Positions 12,606-25,028 of a DNA stretch of 64,000 nt are shown here, piece after piece. This DNA is from Citrus sinensis (lineage: Eukaryota; Streptophyta; Magnoliopsida; Sapindales; Rutaceae), in the NCBI RefSeq assembly GCF_022201045.2, contig NC_068563.1, positions 7,316,001-7,380,000 on the forward strand. Direction: 5' to 3'. How positions within the stretch are numbered: position 1 is the stretch's first letter; the number at the start of each line of letters is the position of its first letter. The notes beneath the pieces are model-generated. The model did no database searches. It was not told the DNA's origin and was given only the letters and a program-made list of their open reading frames with translations. Position numbers and translations under genes: made by a program.

Positions 12606-14066
12606 GGGTTCGCCTAAGTTACATTTAGCGTAACTTACGGCTGACCCCCACAATATCAATTAGCCCCATATACTCTATAGTATTTACAATTTATTCATAA
12701 GAATTATAAAACTTTTTATCCTGTAAAATTTCGTTGAACCTCTTATACTCTGTTTTATTTTATTGAAACCCTTAAAGTACCAATTCACCCCCTATAATTT
12801 TAAATTTCCAAAATACCCTCCATTTAATTAAAAAATAAAATAATTATTAAATAGATTATAATTATAATAATATAACTAATATGATTATTATAATTATAAT
12901 TTTAAATGGATTATTATTATTATTATTAACAACAAGAATAAAAAGTATTATAATTAATTAATCTATTAACAATAATTAATAATAATTTTTAGTTAAAATG
13001 TCAATAATAATAATTAACAATAATTACTATTAATAATTAATTTTTGAATAATAATAACAATAACAATAATTAAAATAAAAAATAATTATAATAAAATTAA
13101 TTAAGGATTTTATAGTAATTTATTACTATTTAACTCATTCCGATATTTATTATAAGAAAAAATAAACACATAAATGGTAATACCGTTTATTTTAATTACA
13201 ATTCATGCAGTTCAAGTAAATAAATTATTCTAATTCCAATTCTTCATTTTAATTCTAGTTATTCCAATTCTAACTCATTATGTTTCCAGCTAATTTCGAT
13301 TCCTTTTTAATGAATGCACTATAAAATTGTAAATCATTTTATATTCAATTAGACCACTCTATATTATTTACAGTTTTTTTTATAAGTATTATGAATTTTA
13401 TAGTTCATTCACTAAACATGAATAAAAATTGAATGAAAACATAATAAGCTAAAATCAAAATATCTAGAATCCAAATGAGGAATTGGAATCAGAATAATTT
13501 ATTTACTTGAATGGCAGGAATCATAATTAGAATTAGCTGTATTACCATTTATGCGTTTACTTTGTCTGAGAATAAAAATCAGAATAAATTAAATTGTAAC
13601 AAATTAGTATAAAATCCTTCATTAATTTTTATCATAATTATTAATTTTTATTTTAATTATTGTTATTGTTATTATTATTCAAAAATTTAATTATTAATAG
13701 TAATTATTGTTATTATTATTATTATTAACATTTTAACTAAAACATTAATAGATTAATTAATTATAACACTTTTTATTCTTGTTAATAATAATAATAATAA
13801 TCCATTTAAAAATTATAATTATAATTTATTTAATAATTATTATATTTTTTAATTAAATGTAGGGTATTTTGGAAATTTAAAATTATAGGGGGTAAATTGG
13901 TACTCCAAGAGTTTCACTAAAATAAAACAGAGTACAAGGGGCTCAATGAAATTTTACAAGACAAAAAATTTTATAATACTTATACATAAATTATAAATAA
14001 TATAGAGTATAGGGAGCTGAATCACTAAACAAAATAAATTACTCTAAATGTAACTTAGGCAGACCC
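12606..14066. mobile_element. Mutator-like foldback element with very long terminal inverted repeats
   Basis: The two halves are near-complete inverted copies of each other. One end is GGGTTCGCCTAAGTTACATT; the other, reverse-complemented, is GGGTCTGCCTAAGTTACATT, and matching continues for hundreds of bases (for example the CCCCCTATAATTTTAAATTT tract at about 12787 and its complement at 13880). A perfect 9-bp direct repeat TATATTATA flanks it (12597-12605 and 14067-14075), the length made by Mutator transposases. There is no coding region. If transcribed, it would form a long hairpin RNA. Confidence 0.8.
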
Positions 14067-14075
14067 TATATTATA

Positions 14076-15120
14076 TAGCACCCATTTATTTAATTATGAG
14101 CACTACTAAGAAGATAAGACGTCGACAAGACTAGTAACAAGATAGCATATGTTTGATTTTTTCTCCCTTTTAGAGAAAAAAAAAGGCTAACTCATTAAAA
14201 TTTTTCTTAATTATTAATTGTACCTTTTAATGCTCAACACCAAATCTTTTGGTTCTTTATTATCTCCGTTGTACATACAGCCAATCACTAAAATCATGAC
14301 ATGTTACGATCACCGCCATTTATTTATCAACCCGACATATGATCGCCATTTATTAATTGTACATGGTAGTACGTAGACACTACAGAAAATGACATCTCTT
14401 TTGTTATATGTATGTATGTGTACGTAGTTATTTTGTCAGTAGATTTCAGTTTTGTATGCAATTGCTAGGGTTTTAATAATGAATGAATGCTTTTAATTTG
14501 TGGATGGCAAAGCTGAAAATGAGATCAAGGAAAGCAAGCCGACAATGCCTACTCACAGTATCCATTCAAAATAAATAGTCGAGCCCAACATGTCTTGTCT
14601 TCCCCACAATCTCCTTCACCGGCAGCTCTCTTTGTCCTGGACCCGATTCAAAGAAAAGACACAATCACTGTTTCATAATAACTTCAACTAAACAACATTT
14701 GCAACAACGAAAACGAAATATCCACAAAGCCTTTGGATGATAGTAATTTTTTTTATTACATATTATTAACAAAAATTAAAAAAATACAAACATCTGCATT
14801 TTTTAATATTATGATTTGACATCTTTGCATACTTAATTTATTAATAGACATGAATTTATGAATTTCCACTTATTATTTACAATAAAAAAAATGTACTCAT
14901 TGTCTGTTCACCTTACTCATTAATCCATGATATTAATGATTAGAATCATTAGCTGTGGAATATAAGTGGGTAAATGGTTAGCAAACAATACCTTATTAGA
15001 GAAATTTTATTTTATTTTATTTTTAATTTTTAAAGATGTAAATGTGTACAAAATTTAGAATAATTAATATATCAAAACCTATTGTCCATGCTCATCCATG
15101 CATAGAATTGTTTATGGCAA
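14076..15120. other. Intergenic DNA, no gene seen
   Basis: AT-rich sequence with no recognised coding or repeat structure. Confidence 0.45.
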
Positions 15121-15123
15121 TTC

Positions 15124-15233
15124 CTATCTTACATGCATGTAAGATACATTCTTCTCACATGAAAAGTATGTGAGCCCCATACATGCACTGTTTATATGAA
15201 GGAAATATATTTTACATGCATGTAAGATAGAGG
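15124..15233. repeat. Short foldback MITE with ACATGCATGT ends
   Basis: Both ends contain TTACATGCATGTAA (15129-15142 and about 15212-15225) and the terminal CTATCTTACATGCATGTAAG is inverted at the other end. A better preserved relative is at 19407-19513. The inner arms have diverged. Confidence 0.5.
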
Positions 15234-15239
15234 GATCCA

Positions 15240-16200
15240 TTATTTATTCAAATGTCAAAATTGGCTATGAGTAGGATCTTATAAGAGTTTGTACAACTTA
15301 TAAGATAATAAATAATCAAGATTCTGGCTGCTGTACTATTGTAGTTATCTATGAAATAGGACTGCTTTCAAGGATTCTGCTCTAATAATTCTTTTTGAAT
15401 TACCCAATAACTTTTGGTTTACAATTCACCCAAGGTTAATGGAGTTTATATACCAACTGAAATTTTGCAGACCTTGCTTTCTGATGGCCATATTATGCAA
15501 CAAAATGGGTTTTGGGGGGGGGGGCGGGGGGGGGGGAACACTGCACCCAGTTATAATTTCAAAAACCTTAGTATGATTTTTTTTTCTTTTTCCATGTGAG
15601 TTAGAGATTCACCAGATTTTCTTGTTACCCAATTCCTTGTATTGGAAATCTTTTGTGGGGTTTGGAATGTAAGTGCTTATATTTATTTTTTTAAAAACGA
15701 AACTAAAAAAATTGTATAGAAAATTAGTAAATCTAGTGACTAGCATAACTGTATAATCAACTAGGCCACCCCATTCTCTGTCCCGTTTCCTATTTTAAAC
15801 CTCATTCTTAACTTTTCACATGGAGGAGAACGCAAGCAACTTGGAAAATGTATTGAGTGACCCTGAGTAATAATATATTCTGTACAAATTCATGTGGCAA
15901 TGCACATAAATTTTTACGAGCAGAATTTTTACGCTAATTATCATCATGATAATTTATTTGTGTATTGCAATTGAAAATTTTCCAAATATGGATTGGACAA
16001 TTAATCAACGTGTCATTTCTGTCTCCCCCTTTCACTGTGGATACTTGTGTGCTTTTAAACAATGAATACAACAATGAGGGCAAAAAGAACTTGATTTGAT
16101 GCATCGGCCGCAGCTGCTTAAGGTTTATTGTTTTATCAATATCTGCGACATTTGATTGCTCAAGTTCAACTACTAGAGTACTAGTACCATTTTCTATAGG
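15240..16200. other. Intergenic DNA with a poly-G tract, no gene seen
   Basis: Contains an unusual run of 19 G and one C around 15513-15535. The short open frame crossing it is not believable as a gene. Confidence 0.45.
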
Positions 16201-16207
16201 GGAGCTC

Positions 16208-16319
16208 CTATGTTATAATTAATGTAACATACACACTCAACAACAACCACACAAATGATGGACCCACATAATTTGTGTGGTTGTTGTTGAATGTGTATAT
16301 TACATTAATTGTAACATAG
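16208..16319. repeat. Short foldback MITE, near-perfect hairpin
   Basis: About 50-base arms (16208-16256 and 16272-16319) are inverted copies with only a few mismatches; the ends are CTATGTTA and the inverted ...TAACATAG. The inner arms carry CAACAACAACCACACAAAT and its complement. The loop is about 15 bases. A tiny relative with the same ends is at 23493-23525. Confidence 0.7.
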
Positions 16320-16333
16320 CATTTACCTTTCTA

Positions 16334-16979
16334 TAGGGCTGGGCAAATTCGGTTTGGATCGGTTTGAGACATATTCTCAAACCGATATTAACCTAAATTT
16401 TTTTTAAACCAAACCATTTGAGCTTATTAAATAAAAGCTCACTTCTTTTATATTATTTTACTTAAATTATTTGTTATTTTTTTGTGTCCGTAATCCAAAT
16501 TGATATCTCTTTTATATTATTCATATCTACTTTGATATCTACATAATAATTCAAAGATACATCCATACAAGTTTACAGCATAATACATCCTAATAAAGAA
16601 GTTCTTAACATGTTCATTCAAAACAAACTCACAAAATTAAAATAAACTTGAACAACATTTGACAATTAAAATATTGTGCATCTTGTCCGACAAAACTTAT
16701 GGCCCAATTACTTTTGATTTGTCAAAATCTGTATTAAATGATAAATATAATTAGTTAGATTGCTTAACTTAGAATATAATGTAATTATATAATATTTCTG
16801 GATTGGATCGGTTTGAATCGGTTTGGAATCCTTCCAAACCGAAATCCAAACCGAGTGATGTCGGTTTGCAATCCAACAAACCGAAACCAATTTTTTTACT
16901 AATGAAACTGATCCAAACCGATCCAAATGGTCGATTTAGATCGGTTTGGATTGGTTCGGTTAAAATATGCCCACCCCTA
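16334..16979. mobile_element. hAT-like foldback element
   Basis: Ends are TAGGGCTGGGCAAATTCGG and, in reverse complement, TAGGGGTGGGCATATTTTAA, the CAGGGGTGGGC style common in plant hAT elements. Both arms carry repeated ATCGGTTTGGAT-type motifs in opposite orientation. I could not find matching 8-bp flanks, so one edge may have decayed. It lies only 14 bases from the previous MITE. No transposase. Confidence 0.6.
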
Positions 16980-17054
16980 ATTTTCCTTTTCCTCGTCGTT
17001 AGATTTTTTAAATCAAAATTTTATATAGACTAGTAAATATGAGTTCTGCTATTT

Positions 17055-17960
17055 ATCCTGGGTCAAATCTCAGGTCAAACCCTGAAACTTTAGAAAACGA
17101 TGCCGTTTTGAGAATTAATTTTTTTAATTGAAAAAATGTTAATTGCACGCACCGAGGACTTAACTTCTGCTTTCTCTTTTCATTTTCGTTTTCTCTTTCT
17201 TCCCAACTATAGACTCCTTTAACTGTTTCTTCAACTAGCAAAAGAAGACTGCACCATGAGCAATTTATGAAAAAGAAAGTAAGAAGGTAAAGTTCAGACT
17301 TTCAATTACACATTTATGAAAAGGGAAAAAACATTTGCAGCTTCACAATCTTCAAATTTTTTCATCCTCTTTTTCACGACATTACACTTCGTTGTTCAAC
17401 ACAAGTGTCCAAAGAAAACAATTCAAGAAGAAAAATCACTTGCAGCAACTACCAAAAATATAAATAAACAAGTAAAAGTCTCTTAATTTACTACTCATAC
17501 TAGCAAAATCGAAGCAGAAGCTTAAGCAAAGCTTTCGGCTTAGTAACTTACAAAAAAAAAAAGAAGAGAATTCGAAATATCTCAGCTCGCAAGCAAATTA
17601 AAAATCAGCTTTCACAACCAGATATGCTCTACGAATGTTAAAGAGCTTGATCTCGCTATCGCATGATGGCTGTGGGAGTCGTTCTCTTTGTGAAGTCGTG
17701 GCTGTGAGTTGTGGATTGTGAATGGAAATTTCAGGCGCGGATTGTGGATTGCGATTTGCGAATGACTGTGGTTGGAGCTCGATCGACGAAGGAAGTGGCT
17801 GGAGCTCGATTGACGAAGGAAATGAAAGGGGAAATATTTGGCTTTGGCTGTGGCAGGAGCTCCATGGATGAAGGAAATAGGAAATATTTGGTAAGGAAAA
17901 CGGCATCGTTTTTTGCTTTAGTAAAACGCAGCGTTTCATTTTTGGGGTTTGACCTGGGGT
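17055..17960. repeat. Possible decayed foldback element
   Basis: AAAACGATGCCGTTTTG (17094-17110) recurs inverted at 17897-17913, and CAGGTCAAACCC (about 17071) recurs inverted near 17946-17957. The interior has short direct repeats such as GGAGCTCGATCGACGAAGGA (17776) and a near copy 31 bases later. Edges and class are unclear. Confidence 0.35.
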
Positions 17961-18107
17961 ATGTAGTATTTTCCAGTAAATATATGCACGGAGACAAAGA
18001 TATAGAGAGAGATTCTCAGATAATGCAGGTGATTTTCATTTTTTTTTAATGAAATACACTGTTAAAGTATACAATTTCATAGAGTCAATATTCAATTCAC
18101 TTAAAAA

Positions 18108-18392
18108 GTCATATGGTTTAGTGGTAAGAGATGCCGGGGCGAGCCGCAGGTTTTGATGCTGGGCATGGGTATCGTTCATGATCTGGAGATGGAACTATTG
18201 CTCTAGGTACCCTTGTCAATGTTGAGTCGACAACCATCGAGAGGGGTACCACCAAGCAGCAAGATCGAGATTAGCACATTGTATGGGGTTCCAAACCTGT
18301 GCTTTTTCAAATATCCCATAAATCAAGATCAAGGTAGGGGTTTCAAAGCTTGACTAACAAGTGAGAAACTTGACTTTTTTTTTTTTTTTTTT
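18108..18392 (+). mobile_element. SINE-like element
   Basis: TAGTGGTAAGAG at 18119 resembles a tRNA-type box A and GGTTTTGATGC at 18149 resembles box B (GGTTCGAATCC) at a normal spacing. The segment ends in an 18-base T run (18375-18392), a tail seen in some plant SINEs. No clear target duplication was found, so this is tentative. Confidence 0.35.
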
Positions 18393-19406
18393 AAGGGGGC
18401 GCGCTAGCTGCATTTTATAGTGTCTCTCTATTAAATTATATGCCTTAATAATATGTTTGTATAAAATAAAAATGAGAACATCTATACGAGAGAAAGACTC
18501 CATCTTTATATTTTACATTTTAATAATAAAAATCTTAAGAAATATAATAAAAAAATTTAAACGATAATAATGTTATAATCATATTACAATGTAAATTACT
18601 TTCAGTCATTTAGTTGAGGATTTTTAAGTATTTTTATTTAGCTGATAACTTGAGCTCTATGTCAAAAAAGAAAAAAGAAAACATTAATTTGGTATAACCA
18701 GTGGAATATGGACTGAACAAGAAACTGAATGAAGTATGTATTTGATGTTTGGAGAAGGTTGTTAATGGAGGCTAAAATCAAAACAAACAAAGGCACCTTC
18801 CAGGAACTTTCACAAAGGGTGGGACAATGGGGAACAAAAATCAGAAGAAACATGGCAACCCACCTGGAAATTTTGTAAGTTCTACTACATAATTTGTAGA
18901 TTTTAAATCTTTCCAACTCATTTTTCTGATATTGATGTGAAAGAAAGACGTGTCCTCTCTTTTCAATTCTTCAATAACAACTTAACTGGTGCTTGTCAAA
19001 TCTTGTGTCCCTAGTTTCATCAGAACTCTGTCACTATGTGTCCTTATGAACAGTAAGAATTTAAAGGAACCTAAAATGTAAAATTAACCCCAGCATGCAA
19101 GATATCCGAATAATTTGGATAGCGAATTTTAATAGGTATTTTTAAGTGCATTGTGAGTGTTGATTTTTTTTTTTTTTTGTTTTCAAATGTTTGGAAGCGA
19201 TTCAGGTTATTTAAGTTCAGATTTTCGAATTACGACATTATAAACTGATTTAAAAGATTTAAATAGACTTCATATTATAAATACCCCAGTAGTTTGCAAT
19301 TTATTTTTATTTTAAAAAAAAAAGAGAGAAAAACCTGAGCATGCAAGAAAATGGATCTGAATAGTCTAGATGCCTGGCTTTATTATATATCAAGTAAAGG
19401 ATCCCT

Positions 19407-19513
19407 CTAAGTTACATGCATGTACCTTACAACCCTCTCACATGAATAGTGAGTGGACCCACATCATTCACTATTCATGTGAGAGGGGTGTAAGGTACAT
19501 GCATGTAACTTAG
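19407..19513. repeat. Short foldback MITE, near-perfect hairpin
   Basis: Arms of about 48 bases start CTAAGTTACATGCATGTACC and end with the inverted ...GGTACATGCATGTAACTTAG. The middle contains ATTCACTATTCATGTGAGAG and its complement. The arms are almost identical, so this copy looks young. Related to 15124-15233. Confidence 0.7.
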
Positions 19514-20807
19514 CATTAGCCTCAAGTAAAATATACTTTCGGGTGAAGTAGATATAAAATCTTTGACGCTTCTTTTGGAGTTTTCTTCCTTTTATTAGGA
19601 AGTATGCCTTTTCAAGTCTCCACAGCAGGTTTTGGCAACTTCATGTTTTTCTATTATTTGTTAACAATATTATTAAAATAGAATTAATGGGGTGATTGAA
19701 TTTTTTTGTTAAATAATGTCATATATCAACTTCTATTATTTGTATAATAAGAAAAATATAGAATTATTCTTATTCTAGTGTGTCAATAGTTTATTATTTT
19801 ATTTTATTATTACTTTATCCGTGAAGACAAATATGACCCATCGGACAGAGAAATGGGGATGTTGGAAAGATACAAATAGGGCAATAATTAATGGGAAAGA
19901 TTTTTTTTTTTTCTGAGGAGGAAATTGTCAAATGGATTTTTGTGCAGCAGAAGATATTCTTTTGAGAGCAAAGGGGGTTGAAGAAGCAGTTATAAATGAG
20001 CAGGAGTTGTAATTGTCAGAAGAGCTTTGTGGCTCAAAGTTAAAGAGGGGCACAAGAACAGTTGGATTTAAAGAAAAAGGACAGAGAGAGGACCAACTTA
20101 ATTTAGCTAGCTAACAAGAGCCAGAGGCAGCCTTTGCTTTTTTCAGTCTCTCACTGGTCCTAATTTGAAAAAAAAAAAAACAAAAACAAAAACACAAAGT
20201 AGTTGCTTCCCAAGTTACATAAATAAAAAATTGGTTCAATATTGTTTTTAGTGGTGGGGCTTAGAATTGCTGATTGATCCCTTGCCACCAATTGATCCTT
20301 TTCTATAAAAAATATTCCATTGGCTTTGGTTATGTTTGTTTACATACAAACGATAATTAGAGATTAAGGATGATAGAAATCCCTGGTTGACTGGTCTAAA
20401 AGGATTTTTTTTTTTATTAAGATAGGGTTTGAAGATAATTTTATATTTAATATCCTATTTGAGAAGGGGATGAAATTTATTTTATACTCATATTATTTTG
20501 GAAAGGGACAATGATTAAGTAGAATTAATAATTTAAATTATCTACATTTATTGTTATTAATAATTTAAATTCATTAGCTAAAATAAACACTTTTCACTAT
20601 CGGCAATAGGCGTTGTTTGATATTTTGATACCATTTGAATTATTATCATTAAAACTACCGCAACAGTATGGGTATTACCGATAAATTTTTAGTTTTAAAA
20701 ATTTATTTACTGTAGATTTATGACAAACAAAGCTTTTTTTTATCAATAATAGTTGAACTGTTGCATAGCCTTGATAATATCGATTCTAATAGTACCATAT
20801 TTTACTG
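19514..20807. other. Intergenic DNA, no gene seen
   Basis: No recognised coding or repeat structure apart from homopolymer runs. Confidence 0.45.
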
Positions 20808-20815
20808 CAAATGAC

Positions 20816-21502
20816 TAGAACTGGCAAAATGGTTCATCGGATCGAGTTCGTGTCGTGTCAAATTTAAATCGACCCAAACTCGATCCATTTAATAATCATG
20901 TCAAAATATTGAAACCCAAACCCAATACGAAAAAATTGTCGGGTTACCCAATAACCCATTTAATATCTATATATTAAACAAAATTTACATCAAACATTTA
21001 CACACTGTCGTACATACATAAATACATACATAATTTATCGATATTATAAAATGTACATATCTACCAAAATATTACACATTTACACTATAAAGTTTTAATT
21101 ATATATATAAATAATATTATATATCGATATTTATAAAATATATATGTCTAATAATATTTTACACATTTACATTATTGAAACTCTAAATGTATATAAAATT
21201 TTATAAATAAAATACTTTGTTTATATTCATTTTTTTGAAAAATAAAAATAAAAGAGTGAATCATCTATAATATTTGAGTTTTGATAATAAGAACTTACAA
21301 ATTATTTTAAAATAAAAAATATAATCGGGCATTCATCGGGTAAATGGATTAAGAACTTTAACCCTCATCCGACACAGAAAAAAATCGTGTCGACCCGGAC
21401 CCAACGTATTTAATAATCGTGTTAAATTCGACGACTCATACCTATTTATTCGTGTCGTACTCGTGTCGGATAATCAGATCGTGTCAAATTTTACTAGTTC
21501 TA
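20816..21502. mobile_element. hAT-like foldback MITE
   Basis: Left end TAGAACTGGCAAAATGG and, in reverse complement, right end TAGAACTAGTAAAATTTG. Flanks are CAAATGAC (20808-20815) and CAAAGGAC (21503-21510), an 8-bp duplication with one mismatch. Both arms carry inverted GTGTCG/CGACAC-type motifs around an A+T-rich core. Same general design as 6230-6667. No transposase. Confidence 0.7.
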
Positions 21503-22833
21503 CAAAGGACATTAACTAACGCTGGTGGTTCATCATCATCGCGACAATATTTTTGGGTTCTTAATTTTATTTAATAATATATTTTATTATTTTAATTAAA
21601 GAACCAAAAAACTTATGAGGCAGCTGCACCCCAATGCAGCCTCAGCCCTCATGGAGGTGTCAAACATGAAGTCTCATATTATGTGGGATTCCAAAGCCAC
21701 CAAAAAGTATATAAGCTTTTACTGTTTGATTTTGGAAAACAAATAAAGAGCTAAAAAGCAACGGGAGGCCGAAATTTGCATTGACTTTGACGATATTATA
21801 CACACCTAGATCATGCTGCCGTGTAATCAATATATTCATAACTTGGTCATTATTTCCACGAACAACCTCATTTTAAATTAATTAATGTTGTTTTGGGATG
21901 GACCCTATTAGTTTAACAAATAATGTACGCTTCAATTCTAAACAAATTCACTTTCGATCATATCTTTGATGCTTTGATTAATGCATACATTTTCTTTTTG
22001 AGATATATATATATTTTAAGGCATGGTGTATAAATATATGCTAATTATCTCATATCATCTTAATGTGAGAGAAATTTGCATCTCAAATTTTTATACTGCC
22101 TAAAAATTGGTCAAATAATATGTTGATTCATCTATGTATAGTTTTCGGTGCCAAGTACTAGATGATCTTCAATCAATAGGCCATGGACCACAGAAGAAAA
22201 AGGATAAGATAAGGCATGCAATTTTCGAGTGGTAATGAGGAGTGTTCAATCCTAGATCATGCACATATGACAATTGTGAACCACATTTTTTTTCAGTTAA
22301 ATTCATATATGACCCATTTAATTAACTAGCATGATAATAGTATTTTTCAATAGTATGCTTGCATTCACAATTTCAACTACGTAAATTCAAGAAACGAGAT
22401 CTAAGTTAAAGTGCTTTTTTTTTTTTTAATTGGCTCAAATAATTTTACATTTAATATAATTTAACTAGGACCGAAAAGATTTGAAGTTTTTAGCCGATAA
22501 AAGATAATGAAATAATTTAACTTGTACGGAAAAGCTTCACCTTTCAACATGCAATCACTCTCTCTCTCTCTCTGTGAAAACTGCTGCTTCAAACTTTGGT
22601 TAAAGAGTTTTGTCAGCGACATCACATGCTACACTTTTGACTTCTTTCAACCGTTTTTTTTTTCACCCTTCAATTTTGCATGCTCCCCGAGGGCAAGATT
22701 ATTCTAATCCGAAATTTGTGCTAATCCTGCTTAAATAATGTTGTTATGGCACTGTTTGAACAGTTCAGAGTTCAAAACAATTATATCTGCTCGATGTCAA
22801 ATATTTGCAAGAGAATTATTCCCTCCTCCTTAG

Positions 22834-23009
22834 CTCTTAAATTCAAATTTATCTGAACATTCTTAATTTTTTACAGACCTTCTGTCATTCGTATTTTAAT
22901 ATTAATATGTGATTAAGATTTAATTATTTTTTTAAAATTTATTAACCACTAATTATATTAATAAAATTTACTTAAAAAAAGATCAGATTATAATCTCTTA
23001 AATTCAAAT
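22834..23009. repeat. Dispersed small repeat, copy 2
   Basis: Shares the core ATTTATTAACCACTAATTATATTAATA and surrounding order with 37821-37995. The segment is bounded by a 15-base direct repeat CTCTTAAATTCAAAT at 22834-22848 and 22995-23009, which may be a target duplication. Confidence 0.45.
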
Positions 23010-23492
23010 GATTAACTAAAAATTAATTAGATACTACTGGATGAACTGATCAAGCCCTTGGGAATAATAAAAAAGTAATTAATTAGCTGAAAACTTTGAA
23101 GTTAAATTTGAATCTTGTATAGGCAATAGCTCCCGATAAATATAGTATGGGAGCGCCCAATATCATTGGGGTATTTTAAAAACAAAGGGTGACTGATAAA
23201 TAAGAAGGGGATGATCCGTACATAATTTACGTACCCCACGTTCCCTGACAAACTTATATTATGGTATGGGATTATTATGCTGTACACTTATAATAACTTT
23301 TTGAAAAAGCTGTAGATAAATGCATGTGGCCGGTTCCTTTGATTTAGGTTTGACTTAAGGAATTAAGATCTTGTTTTTGGACTCAGCTAAGTTGCAGCTT
23401 CTGCAAGTAACAGCTGAGGCCTTTATGGCCTTGCATCAGCCAAGTCCCAACTGCTTTTCCTCTCTCCTGCAACAGCGTATAAGCTTCTCATT

Positions 23493-23525
23493 TGCTATGT
23501 TACATACAGAATCTGTAACATAGCA
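23493..23525. repeat. 33-base perfect micro-hairpin
   Basis: TGCTATGTTACA then a short loop then TGTAACATAGCA. The ends match those of the MITE at 16208-16319, so this may be an internally deleted copy of that family. Confidence 0.45.
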
Positions 23526-23962
23526 AGCTCCCTTGTTTTTTTCATACTTTCATTTCAAGCTGTCAGGCATGCACGCATCTTAATCACTCACAAATCAGAG
23601 AACTTAATCAAGAAAGAAAGATATGAGAGAAAAGAGAAGTCATGGAGAGGAAATGAACCCCTTTGCTTCATTAATTCTTGGCATTAATTATTAAAAACTT
23701 CTCTCACAGGATGTTATCTGTGAGGAAAAACCCCCCTTACATTTTTATACAATTCTAACCCAGAACACATTTAATAATTCTTGATTCTTGGGTCAAGTTA
23801 GAGTCACTTAGAATAAAAACCCTGTATGGGTTCAAAAGAAAAAAAAAATAAAGAAAAACAAGATCTGGAGAAGATGTAAAAAAAAAAAGAGAAGCAAAAG
23901 AGCTTCATCTTGTAATGGATCATCTTCTCCTCCAAGCAAGCAAACCAAGCTCTTTTTCCTTT

Positions 23963-24283
23963 TCATCTAAGCATGGATGTTAGAGAGCGAAAAACGACTT
24001 CTTCACAAGGGATAGTGAGCCCCATATCATGATCGAAACCAAACTCTTCCTCAGCTTGTCGAAGCAGGCATTGAAACTCAGGATGAGACAAGAAAGAGAT
24101 TGGAACAATGTATCTGCTTCTGTGCTCGCCAACGTAGACAGCAAAATGGCCTTTCGGGACATCAAGAGGGAGGCCATCTTCATCATAGGAGCTATGTTGT
24201 TTCTTGCCCAGGCTTGAACATCTCTTGAGAATCTGCTTCAAGACTGCTGCTTGTGGGAGCTTGCTTGACTTTCTAATGGCCAT
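23963..24283 (-). CDS. SAUR-family protein, SAUR50/SAUR10-like (106 aa)
   Basis: Complete intronless frame, with a strongly conserved SAUR core: [20 protein letters not shown] at about residues 38-57, then [32 protein letters not shown] and a short LTSMLR end. The N-terminal [20 protein letters not shown] and the [10 protein letters not shown] stretch are hallmarks of the Arabidopsis SAUR10/SAUR50 group. Members of this group are known to promote hypocotyl or cotyledon growth by inhibiting PP2C-D phosphatases; that role is inferred here. The start is the first ATG after a TATA-like GTATTTAT about 115-120 bases upstream. Its position between a SAUR49-like gene and a TAF14 gene matches my memory of Arabidopsis gene order. 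Confidence 0.95.
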   Translation of the reverse strand: MAIRKSSKLPQAAVLKQILKRCSSLGKKQHSSYDEDGLPLDVPKGHFAVYVGEHRSRYIVPISFLSHPEFQCLLRQAEEEFGFDHDMGLTIPCEEVVFRSLTSMLR

Positions 24284-24850
24284 TTTGATCTGGTTTTTGA
24301 GAGAGTGAAGGTTGAGCTAGGCAAGAAACAAGAAGCAAGAAGCAAGAGCCAAAGGTGTTTGTGTTGGTGGTGATGGGAGAGTAGAGAAGAGGTGATAGGG
24401 GTATTTATGAAGATGTTCAGGGAAGAGAGAGTGAGTGTGGGGGCAAACGACATACCACGGGTTTTTTGGGGTATGTGTTACAGAGAAATAAAGGACATGG
24501 TGGGTGCCAAAGCCATTGGGTTTACAATTCCTTGTTGGCCCTCCTAATGGCAACATGGACCCTCTCCCTCTCTCCTCTCTCCCAAGGACAATCTCTAATT
24601 TCTCAAAATTTATCTATTTCTTGACCTTTCTCTATCGGAATATTGTTGTGTTCGTAATCAATTAATCTCTTTAACAAAATTTAGAGTACTTTACAATAAT
24701 CAAGAGATACAATTATATTGGGGATAACCCCGTTTCTCTTGGTTTGGATGGTCATATCACATTAGGTCCAATGTAGTTAGATTTTTCTATAATAAACTAT
24801 AGTAGAGTTGTTCTCCATCATTACAGTAGATTTTCGTAGCACATATATTG

Positions 24851-25028
24851 GTTAATCTGTATTGTGTTAATCAAGATTGATCCTCACATATTTATATTTG
24901 TAATATCAATAAATTGAGATATATTATATTATAAACAAGGTTAACTTACATTGTGTTATATTAAGATTGATCCTTACAGATTTATATTTGTAATATCAAT
25001 AGATTCAGATACATTATATTGTGTACAA
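24851..25028. repeat. Imperfect tandem duplication, unit about 89 bases
   Basis: Two adjacent units starting GTTAATCTGTATTGTG (24851) and GTTAACTTACATTGTG (24940) share AAGATTGATCCT-ACA-ATTTATATTTGTAATATCAATA and the following bases. Confidence 0.6.

Larger units (their letters stand above)
16980..19400. other. Intergenic DNA with decayed repeats, no gene seen
   Basis: Holds a possible foldback (17055-17960) and a SINE-like segment (18108-18392). Open frames here overlap one another on both strands and reflect short direct repeats rather than genes. Confidence 0.45.
21511..23960. other. Intergenic DNA downstream of the SAUR50-like gene
   Basis: No gene seen. Contains a (TC)n tract near 22557-22573, a repeat copy with 15-base direct repeats (22834-23009), and a tiny hairpin (23493-23525). 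The last 300 bases probably include the 3' untranslated region of the SAUR gene at 23963. Confidence 0.45.

Noticed and set aside
15513-15535. G-run considered as a structured or regulatory element
   Set aside because: Simple homopolymer; may include sequencing error; no context supports function.
16708-17033. Short frames rich in ordered R-F-G-S-V type repeats on both strands
   Set aside because: They arise from the repeated ATCGGTTTGGAT motif of the hAT-like foldback.
17598-18049. Overlapping frames of about 90-113 codons on both strands
   Set aside because: Internal direct repeats explain them; there is no domain and no consistent coding signal.
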